Below, piece after piece: positions 1 to 5,936 of a stretch of DNA of 24,111 nucleotides. The DNA comes from a bacterium (GTDB taxonomy: Bacteria; Bacillota_I; Bacilli_A; RFN20; CAG-826). Made by a program: the position numbers and the translations under genes. The notes beneath the pieces are model-generated. The model ran no database searches. It was not told the origin of the DNA and saw only the letters and a list, made by a program, of their open reading frames with translations. How positions within the stretch are numbered: position 1 is the first letter of the stretch; each line of letters begins with the position of its first letter. The DNA is taken from positions 1 through 24,111 of the forward strand of contig SFUB01000009.1 in NCBI GenBank assembly GCA_004561785.1. The letters are read 5' to 3'.

Positions 1-2
1 TT

Positions 3-605
3 GCCTTATATGTTCATTCCGGCGAGGAGCGTCCGTATCAGGCAAGAATCAGCATTCCCGAAAGGAAAGAGGGGATGAAAACGAGCAAGGAAAAAGCCGT
101 CTATATCCGAAGAGGTTCCTCCACCGTCGTCGCGTCCCGAGAGGAAATCCGGGAACTGTATGATCTGGCCAGCCGCACCTCCTTTGACGAAAGAGACAAC
201 CCTTATGGTGAGATTGCCGACATCAGCCGCGAAAAGATGATCGGGCATCTTCAAAGAACCCATAGTACGCTTTATTCCCTGTCTGCATCCATGACCACAC
301 AGGAGATTGCCAAGGCGATGCGCTTTGTTGGTGGAGTGAAGGACAATCCGATGCCGAAAAACGTCGGTCTATTGATGTTTTCCGACAAAACCGCAGAATT
401 CTTCCCCTATGCTTACATCGAACTGATTGACTTGCCGGATGCGACGGGAAAAGGAATGAAGGAGAAAACATTCAAGGGCTCCATCCAGACGCAATTGGAA
501 GAGGCACTGGATTACATCCAGTCCAACTGGCTGGAAAGCAAGCTGTTCAAAGCGGAAGGGAAGAAGCAGTCAGGACATCCGCGGGAAAAGATATCTTCAG
601 TATGA
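3..605 (+). pseudogene. AlbA_2 (Schlafen-type) ATP-binding/RNA-binding-domain protein, fragment
   Basis: An open frame runs in from the left edge (codons start at base 3), so the methionine at 75 is probably internal and the N-terminus lies outside the window. The stretch 'VYIRRGSSTVVASREEIREL' is the typical end of an AlbA_2 domain. The following 'KNVGLLMFSDKTAEFFPYAY' and the 'IQTQLEEALDYIQSNWLESK' segment match the middle of the same family (often annotated as putative transcriptional regulator or ATP-binding protein). In that family the sequence continues into a GHKL-like ATPase region of some 200 residues. Here the similarity stops near base 560 and the frame ends after about 12 unrelated residues, exactly where DUF4143 coding sequence begins in another frame. 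I read this as a gene truncated by a deletion or recombination. The family call is from recalled motifs, not a search. Confidence 0.7.
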
Positions 606-975
606 AGATAAGTATTATCTGACGGATCATGCTTTCCGAAAAGCAAGATTAGGAACGAGATACCTCGATCAAGGAAGAGTGTTGGAAAATGCTGTTGCCA
701 TCGAACTTTCCCGACGCGGCTATGAAGTTTACGTCGGAGTTCTTTATGAAAGTGAAATCGATTTTGTGGCCGTAAGGGATGGTCGTAAAACCTATATTCA
801 GGTATCTAACGATATTTCTGATTCCCATACCAGAGAAAGAGAGCTCTCCCCATTGCTGAAAATCAAGGACGGATATCCTAGAATTCTTATCGCCAGGACG
901 TATCAACCCGAAGCGGATTACGAAGGAATTCGGATCATTGACGCTGCTGAGTGGTTCTCTAATCCCCAACAGTGA
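568..975 (+). pseudogene. C-terminal remnant of an AAA ATPase with DUF4143 domain
   Basis: The frame starting near 568 reads 'SQDIRGKRYLQYEDKYYLTD' and then 'GRVLENAVAIELSRRGYEVYVG', 'EIDFVAVRDGR', 'YIQVSNDISDSHTREREL' and a C-terminal 'GIRIIDAAEWF'. These are hallmarks of the DUF4143 (PD-(D/E)XK-like) C-terminal half of prokaryotic AAA ATPases of the DUF4143 family. Full proteins are about 400 residues with an N-terminal P-loop domain. Only the last ~135 residues are present, and no Walker A/B region lies upstream. The fragment abuts the truncated AlbA_2 gene in a different frame, so the two are remnants joined by one junction near 560-570. No ribosome binding site precedes it, and expression is unlikely. 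Confidence 0.8.
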
Positions 976-1009
976 TGATTTATTAAATTTGGGGAATTGC
1001 GCTGTAGAT

Positions 1010-1033
1010 AAAAAACCCCAGCCGTGGCCGGGA
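1010..1033 (-). terminator. Intrinsic terminator behind truncated tRNA-Leu
   Basis: Read on the minus strand, a short GC-rich hairpin (CCCGGC...GCTGGG) is followed by six T residues. It lies just downstream of the 3' end of the truncated tRNA at 1048, so it is probably the original terminator of that tRNA. Confidence 0.55.
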
Positions 1034-1047
1034 GTATCTTTGCTTGA

Positions 1048-1104
1048 TGGTGCCCAGGGCCGGAATCGAACCGGCACGAGATTGCTCTCACGAGATTTTG
1101 AATC
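1048..1104 (-). pseudogene. Truncated tRNA-Leu(CAA): 3' half only
   Basis: On the minus strand the sequence has an anticodon loop TTCAAAA, the 3' strand of the anticodon stem, a long variable arm, a perfect T-arm (GCCGG TTCGATT CCGGC), the acceptor 3' strand CCTGGGC, a discriminator A and an encoded CCA. The 5' strand of the anticodon stem, the D-arm and the 5' acceptor strand (expected GCCCAGG) are absent. The similarity ends at 1103-1104, at the anticodon loop/stem boundary. The anticodon is the same as in the intact tRNA-Leu at 1857-1944, but the sequence differs, so this is a different isodecoder. Loss of exactly the 5' half is what a tRNA 3'-half attachment site, or a deletion after integration, would leave. 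Confidence 0.75.
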
Positions 1105-1477
1105 CTTTCGTTTCGTGACAACAGGGTATCGCGTAGCGGAATGGAAGCGAAGAAACACTCGATGGCATCTGCCTTTTCGGGCTTCCGCCGGGCCGGGCCC
1201 GGCCCAAACGGGAAACGGCGATAAGTCCGAGAACCTGCAATAGGCGGGTCTTTTCGGCGCGCCCGGAAACGCGCGTCTGGGCCGACATTCCAAAGCTAAA
1301 TTCCGCTTTTGGGCCACCTTAAGCCGAATTTAGTCCGAGAAAATGTATTCCGCGGCTTCAAACGGACTTAACTATTGGAATTGGCGGCCTCCGTTTCCTT
1401 TCTGGCTTCCACCGCCTCTTCCAGAGTCATCAACCTTCCGAGCTCATGCTTCTTCTTGTCTGTTTCCATGGTTTTGC
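1105..1477. other. Unassigned GC-rich stretch with inverted repeats
   Basis: I see no credible gene in this stretch between the tRNA fragment and the IS66 remnant. Short open frames exist on both strands but have arginine/proline-rich shadow composition and no ribosome binding sites. Two structures stand out: a perfect 16-bp GC-only palindrome at 1190-1205, and a 13-bp inverted repeat with one mismatch (1296-1308 and 1321-1333) around a 12-nt loop. The base composition differs from the flanking intergenic DNA, suggesting imported or decayed mobile DNA. Confidence 0.4.
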
Positions 1478-1789
1478 CAACGGGCACGTCGAGATGAGCA
1501 ACAACATAAGCGAGAGGGCGATCAAGCCCTTCGCCATCGGCAGGAAGAACTTCCTCTTCGCGTTCTCGAGGGATGGGGCCGAGTCCTCCGCGGCCTACTT
1601 CACGCCGCAGCAGACCGCGAGGGCCAACGGCCTCGATCCGGAGAGGCACGTCGCCAAGCGCCTCGAGCTCTGCGCGGGCAGGGACCCAAAGGCGACTATT
1701 TGCCTTGGGGGCTTTGCAAGAGATGCGACCTGAAATAGGGGGCGCTTTCGGCTGGATTCAGGTTCGAACGCCGATTTAAATACGCTTAC
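1478..1789 (+). mobile_element. IS66-family remnant: transposase C-terminus and probable right end
   Basis: The frame from about 1481 encodes 'GHVEMSNNISERAIKPFAIG' followed by 'RKNFLFAFSRDGAESSAAYF' and 'TARANGLDPERHVAKRLEL'. This is the highly conserved C-terminal part of IS66 transposases; their catalytic Glu sits in the NN-x-x-ER motif, here the codon at 1512-1514. The zinc-finger and central DDE regions with both catalytic Asp residues are missing upstream, so the copy is dead. The sequence ending ACGCTTAC at 1789 gives GTAAGCGT on the opposite strand, the usual start of IS66-type terminal repeats, so 1789 is probably the right end. I found no matching left end. The frame runs to a stop at 1731-1733. 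Confidence 0.75.
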
Positions 1790-1812
1790 ATTTTTCTAGG
1801 AGGCTTGCGGAA

Positions 1813-1846
1813 CCAAAAAACCTCCTAGCTTAGAAGCCAAGAGGTT
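1813..1846 (-). terminator. Intrinsic terminator of tRNA-Leu(CAA)
   Basis: On the minus strand, starting 11 bases beyond the tRNA 3' end, AACCTC and GAGGTT pair around a loop that can itself fold, and a run of six T follows. The CTAGGAGG/CCTCCTAG repeat at 1796-1828 overlaps it and offers an alternative pairing. Confidence 0.65.
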
Positions 1847-1856
1847 GGATTTTCGA

Positions 1857-1944
1857 TGGTGCCCGAAGCCGGACTCGAACCGGCACGTCCTCATCAGACA
1901 TTGGATTTTGAGTCCAACGCGTCTACCGATTCCACCATTCGGGC
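1857..1944 (-). tRNA. tRNA-Leu(CAA)
   Basis: The minus strand folds into a complete class II tRNA of 88 nt including encoded CCA. The acceptor strands GCCCGAA and TTCGGGC pair, the D-arm has the GGTAGACGC pattern, the anticodon stem TTGGA/TCCAA encloses CTCAAAA (anticodon CAA), a long variable arm follows, and the T-arm is GCCGG TTCGAGT CCGGC. It reads UUG leucine codons. It has its own promoter on the right and terminator on the left. Confidence 0.95.
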
Positions 1945-1980
1945 GTGGTGCTTCTGTTGGGTCTAACAAAAGCGAGTTGC

Positions 1981-2010
1981 ATTATACAAGGGAGATACGC
2001 CTCTTTTCAA
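1981..2010 (-). promoter_or_regulatory. Promoter of tRNA-Leu(CAA)
   Basis: On the minus strand there is a -35 TTGAAA (2005-2010), an 18-bp spacer and a perfect -10 TATAAT (1981-1986). Transcription would start about 30 nt before the mature tRNA 5' end. It is divergent from the repressor promoter at 2042-2069. Confidence 0.7.
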
Positions 2011-2041
2011 TACCGAAACCCCGGCTGGATAACTTAACATT

Positions 2042-2069
2042 TTGCATTTTGTTAACCAAGTTCTATACT
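2042..2069 (+). promoter_or_regulatory. Promoter of the LacI-family gene, predicting leaderless mRNA
   Basis: A -35 TTGCAT (2042-2047), 16-bp spacer and -10 TATACT (2064-2069) place the transcription start at about 2075-2077, on top of the start codon at 2077. No Shine-Dalgarno sequence is present between the -10 box and the ATG. A GTTAAC hexamer, the half-site of the palindrome at 3172, lies inside the spacer (2051-2056), as expected for autoregulation. Confidence 0.6.
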
Positions 2070-2076
2070 TCGCCTT

Positions 2077-3099
2077 ATGAAGAAGACGAGCATCTACGAC
2101 ATCGCCAAAAAGGTCGGGGTTTCGGCAGCGACAGTCTCCTACGTATTGAACGGCAAAAACAAGAAGGTCTCTTCCGAAACAAGAAAGAAGGTTTATTTGG
2201 CCATGGACGAGCTCGGATATACGCGTGACCACGCGGCCGTCTCCCTATCCACCGGAAAATCGCATCTAATCGGGCTGACCCTTCCTTATTCTTCCCCTTC
2301 CATCGCGTTTTTGTATAACCCTTTCTACGCGGAATTCCTCGGCTTTTTTGAAGAAACCCTAAAACCGAAAGGCTATGACGTCATCATCGGATCGACCAAC
2401 GACGAGGAGGATTTCGAACGTTGGTACAAATCCAGGGCCCTCGACGCGGTCATGGTCTTGGGCAGTCTCGGGCAGAAAGCCGAAAACGCCTTGCTTCGCA
2501 TCAACGCCCGCGTCGTTTTAGCCGACGTCTATGAGGAATATAACGCCCCGTTCACCAACATCCGCTTCAACGACGAGAAAGCCGAATACCTCGCCACGTC
2601 CCACCTGATTTCCCTAGGCCATAAGAAAATCGGGTATTTGGGCGGCCCCGACAGTTCCATCGTCAATCACAAAAGGTTCTGCGGTTACGAGCAGGCTCTC
2701 TTGGAATATGACTACCCCATCCCCCACGACTGTCTCTTCCATTCCAGCACGACCCTAGAAGGCGGATACCAAATGGGCGACGCGATCGTTAAGAAACTGG
2801 GGGACATGACGGCGATCGTCGTCGACGCCGACATCGTCGCGATCGGGCTGATCCGAAGGCTTTTGGAGTTGGGCGTCAAACTGCCCGAGAATCTATCCAT
2901 CGTCGGCTTCGACGACATCCAACCCGCGCAATACATCTACCCTCCCTTGACCACGGTCCGGCAGGACATCAAAGAGAAGGCGACCTTAGCCGCCAACGCA
3001 ATTCTGGAAGCCATCTCCGCGCCCCCAAAGGCGAAGAAATCCTACGTTCTGGAGCCAACTTTGACCCTGCGTTCGAGCACCGAAAAAGCAAAAGATTAG
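2077..3099 (+). CDS. LacI/GalR-family transcriptional regulator
   Basis: This is a 340-residue protein of normal LacI-family length. Residues 5-25 are the helix-turn-helix (SIYDIAKKVGVSAATVSYVL), followed by the hinge-helix region and a periplasmic-binding-protein-like sensor domain with typical late motifs 'LSIVGFDDIQPAQYIYPPLT' and 'TVRQDI'. It probably binds a sugar from the neighbouring pathway and represses the 3243-19785 gene set. The ATG at 2077 is chosen because LacI proteins begin a few residues before the HTH; no ribosome binding site precedes it. The gene is separated from the hydrolase by an intrinsic terminator, so it forms its own transcription unit. The actual inducer cannot be read from the sequence. 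Confidence 0.93.
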   Translation: MKKTSIYDIAKKVGVSAATVSYVLNGKNKKVSSETRKKVYLAMDELGYTRDHAAVSLSTGKSHLIGLTLPYSSPSIAFLYNPFYAEFLGFFEETLKPKGYDVIIGSTNDEEDFERWYKSRALDAVMVLGSLGQKAENALLRINARVVLADVYEEYNAPFTNIRFNDEKAEYLATSHLISLGHKKIGYLGGPDSSIVNHKRFCGYEQALLEYDYPIPHDCLFHSSTTLEGGYQMGDAIVKKLGDMTAIVVDADIVAIGLIRRLLELGVKLPENLSIVGFDDIQPAQYIYPPLTTVRQDIKEKATLAANAILEAISAPPKAKKSYVLEPTLTLRSSTEKAKD

Positions 3100-3137
3100 A
3101 AAGCCCTTACAAAAAGAACGAAGTTAACAAGAACGGC

Positions 3138-3163
3138 AATATCCCCTTCGGGGATATTTTTAA
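3138..3163 (+). terminator. Intrinsic terminator of the repressor gene
   Basis: A 9-bp stem AATATCCCC/GGGGATATT closes around TTC and runs into a T-rich tail. It lies about 40 nt after the repressor stop codon and before the operator of the next gene. Confidence 0.85.
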
Positions 3164-3171
3164 AGATTTTA

Positions 3172-3185
3172 GTTAACCGGTTAAC
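3172..3185 (+). promoter_or_regulatory. Operator-like palindrome upstream of the sugar operon
   Basis: GTTAACCGGTTAAC is a perfect 14-bp palindrome with a central CG, the usual architecture of LacI-family operators. It lies 57 bp before the first hydrolase start codon. The half-site GTTAAC recurs at 2051-2056 in the repressor promoter and at 3123-3128. I assign it to the adjacent LacI-family protein by inference. A convincing -10/-35 pair is not obvious; the AATAATAA region at 3216-3223 may be the -10. Confidence 0.7.
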
Positions 3186-3242
3186 GTTTCTCTTTTCTTT
3201 TGTCTTCCGCCGCTCAATAATAAGCCTAGAGAGGTGTAGAAT

Positions 3243-5903
3243 ATGAGTCATCCTGCCGCTTTGAAAACCGCGAAAAAAGTAAGCGCTTTCGCCTTGGTCC
3301 TAATGTCTTTGGCCTTGTCTGCCTGCGGACCGAGCGAACCCTCTTCTTCCTCTTCCGAAGGAGGGAACTCTTCTCAAGGGACGAACGAATACTACAATCC
3401 CGACAACTTCGTCACACCCGCGAACGAAGTTACCACAACCAAGCTCGTGACCTACGACGGACCGAACCTGATGGAATCCTCCAAAAAGGTTTCCGTCAAA
3501 GCCAACGGGCAGCAGCTCTTCGTCTACGAAACCCTTGTGAACCACGCGCGTGAATTCACTTGGGCCGCGCCAACCACCTACACCCAAGCCGTCCTCTTCG
3601 ATTTCGAGGGCAAAGTGCACCTCGACATCACCATCACCGACCAGACCATCGAATCCGCCGTTTTGCGTCCTTTGGTCTACGGCATCACCCCATCCTTCAC
3701 CTCAAATACCATTTCCTTTGATTTGACCGCCTCCGGGAACTACGTCGTCGAATACAACAACGACCCCACCACGGCCATTCAGATCTTCGCGAACCCGATT
3801 GAAGAAGACCCCATCACCGAAGAAGAAGCCGCGAAGGACCCCAACACCATCTACGTCGGTCCCGGCATCTATGACGCGGGGGCCTTCCCAATCAAAAGCA
3901 ACACGACCATCTACCTCGCCGGCGGAGCCTACGTTTACGGCCAGTTCTCCGCGGAGGGAGTCGATAACGTCACCATCAAAGGGCGCGGCATCGTCTCCGG
4001 CTCCATCTACACGCGCAAGAGCTCAGCCGACTACACGATCCCCGTCGTCATGAGGAGAGTGACCAATCTCACGATCCAAGACGTCGCTTTCTTCGATCCG
4101 GCCGGCTGGACCCTCCACCTCTGGAAATGCGAAGACGTGAAAATCAAGAACGTTAAGATCATTACCGCCAGGAGCAACGGCGACGGCATCTCGGTCCAAT
4201 CCTGCAAGAACGTCGAAGTTTCCGGCGGCTACGTCCGCACCTGGGACGACGCCCTCGTCGTCAAAAACTCCGACATGGGGATCACCAGCAACGTAAACAT
4301 CCATGACGTCGTGGTCTGGAGCGATCTGGCCCAAGCCATGGAAGTCGGCTACGAAACCTATGGTCCCACCATGGACGGCATCACCTTCCAAGACATCACG
4401 GTCGTCCACGCGATGCACAAAGCCGTCATCTCCCTCCACAACTGCGACCAAGCCAAAATCACCAACGTAACCTATAAGAATATCACCGTCGAGGATTGTC
4501 AGACCTTAGGCGACAACCGCGAGGACAGGGAAAACGACTTCCTCATCGACTTCACCATCGCCTACAACGAAGAATGGACCAAATCAGGCGAGAAGCGCGG
4601 AAGCGTTGACGGGATCAACATCGAAAACGTCAAAGTCTACGACAAGGCTCCTTCCGTCGTGGCGAGGATGCGCGGCGAAGAAGCCGATTCCTCCATCAAG
4701 AACGTCTCGATCAGGGGGCTTGAGATCGGAGGCAAGCAAATCGAAAATGCCGAACAACTCGGACTGACGACCAACGAATTCGTATCCGGCCCCACCTTTG
4801 CCAAAGAAAGCAGGGTCCTTGGGGCCAATATCCATCTGCCCTACCTGCTTCATCTCGCCGACCAGAACGTCGCCCACGAAGCCAAACCGAACATCGAACA
4901 AGGCGGATTGATCGTCCCGGAGTTCGCCCGTTATGCCGGCGACGCCCCCTTCATCGGGGTGAAGTCATCCAATGAGGGCGCTTCCTCCTCCAGCCACGGC
5001 GCCGGAACCAAAGCCACCACTCCCGCCGACGACGGAAGCGGGCCCTTCCTCGGCGAAGGCTCCAGCGCCGCAAACGCCTTCGATGGCAATCCGGAAACCT
5101 TCTATGAGACCGGGGCCTGGAAGAACGAAGACAACGAATTCGGCGCCTTGACCCTCGACTTCCAGCAGAACACCAACGTCGGGGTCGTCCGGGTCTACGG
5201 CGATCCAAGCAACGAGTATTCGCTCGTCTATTCCATCCAAGTCTGGGCCCGCAAGAAGAAAAGCGACGGGACGATGAACCCCAACTACACGCGCCTAGTC
5301 ACCACCAAGGAATACGAGATGACCCCGGCCAACGGGAACCTCATCGACATCAACCTGCCGACCGCTGAATTCGCCGGCATCCAGCTCCGCTTCGTTCGCG
5401 GAAGTTCCCTGCGTTCTCCTTCTTCTTATAAAGTCAGCGAAGTGGAGTTCTATCCGCCTTCCTTGACCTACATGAAGTCGATCGTCGATTCCACCGAGCA
5501 CAACGACGTCTACGTGGTCGGCAACCTCGTGGACGGGGATCCCACCGGGACTTCCTATTACGAATCCAAATCCCTGCCGGCCCACATCGTGATCGACCTC
5601 GGGGATGTCTACACCCTCTCCAAGTTGGTCTTGTCCCTGCCCCCGATCCTCACTTGGTCCGCCCGCACGCAGAACATCGAGATCTCCGTTTCCGCCGAGA
5701 ACGTCGCCTACAGCGACAAAACCTCCTTCGCGGTGGCAAAGGCGGCCGAGGATTGCACCTTCGATCCGCAACAGGGCAACCGGGTGATCCTGGACATGGG
5801 CTCAAGCCGTTGCCGATTCCTAAAAGTGGTTATTAACTCCAACGACGCTGCGGGAGGATATGGCGGACAACTATCCGAAATCAGCGCTTACGGAGTCAAA
5901 TAA
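3243..5903 (+). CDS. Lipoprotein beta-helix glycoside hydrolase (GH28/GH49-like) with two discoidin-like domains
   Basis: The 886-residue protein starts after a good ribosome site (AGAGAGGTG, 6 nt spacing). It has a lipoprotein signal with lipobox LSAC (Cys28) and a Ser-rich linker. Residues ~50-180 look like an N-terminal beta-sandwich, ~195-530 a right-handed parallel beta-helix, and ~585-735 and ~745-886 two F5/8-type (CBM32-like) domains. The helix carries NGDG (Asp314) and WDD (Asp335, Asp336), with the 21-residue spacing of the GH28 catalytic aspartates. The GH28 His motif GHG is replaced by GYE (369-371). GH49, the other clan GH-N family, also relies on three Asp without that His. It is likely an outer-surface endo- or exo-acting hydrolase feeding the ABC system. 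The substrate is not identifiable; dextran-like alpha-glucan would fit the GH65 neighbours. Confidence 0.75.
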   Translation: MSHPAALKTAKKVSAFALVLMSLALSACGPSEPSSSSSEGGNSSQGTNEYYNPDNFVTPANEVTTTKLVTYDGPNLMESSKKVSVKANGQQLFVYETLVNHAREFTWAAPTTYTQAVLFDFEGKVHLDITITDQTIESAVLRPLVYGITPSFTSNTISFDLTASGNYVVEYNNDPTTAIQIFANPIEEDPITEEEAAKDPNTIYVGPGIYDAGAFPIKSNTTIYLAGGAYVYGQFSAEGVDNVTIKGRGIVSGSIYTRKSSADYTIPVVMRRVTNLTIQDVAFFDPAGWTLHLWKCEDVKIKNVKIITARSNGDGISVQSCKNVEVSGGYVRTWDDALVVKNSDMGITSNVNIHDVVVWSDLAQAMEVGYETYGPTMDGITFQDITVVHAMHKAVISLHNCDQAKITNVTYKNITVEDCQTLGDNREDRENDFLIDFTIAYNEEWTKSGEKRGSVDGINIENVKVYDKAPSVVARMRGEEADSSIKNVSIRGLEIGGKQIENAEQLGLTTNEFVSGPTFAKESRVLGANIHLPYLLHLADQNVAHEAKPNIEQGGLIVPEFARYAGDAPFIGVKSSNEGASSSSHGAGTKATTPADDGSGPFLGEGSSAANAFDGNPETFYETGAWKNEDNEFGALTLDFQQNTNVGVVRVYGDPSNEYSLVYSIQVWARKKKSDGTMNPNYTRLVTTKEYEMTPANGNLIDINLPTAEFAGIQLRFVRGSSLRSPSSYKVSEVEFYPPSLTYMKSIVDSTEHNDVYVVGNLVDGDPTGTSYYESKSLPAHIVIDLGDVYTLSKLVLSLPPILTWSARTQNIEISVSAENVAYSDKTSFAVAKAAEDCTFDPQQGNRVILDMGSSRCRFLKVVINSNDAAGGYGGQLSEISAYGVK

Positions 5904-5936
5904 TACGATTCGAAAGCTTTCAGAAAGGACAAAGAA

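Noticed and set aside
649..1317. 222-codon minus-strand frame spanning the DUF4143 remnant and the tRNA fragment
   Set aside because: It reads through the tRNA 3' half and antisense to a recognisable domain, with no ribosome site; it is a chance frame.
1368..1469. Minus-strand peptide beginning METDKKKHELGRLM, about 33 residues
   Set aside because: Composition is protein-like, but there is no ribosome site, no recognised family and it lies at the edge of an IS66 remnant; too little to call a gene.
1857..1944. Direct repeat between the tRNA-Leu fragment and the intact tRNA-Leu as paired att sites
   Set aside because: The two 3' halves share only the conserved T-arm and CCA regions; variable arms and acceptors differ, so they are different tRNA genes, not a duplicated att core.
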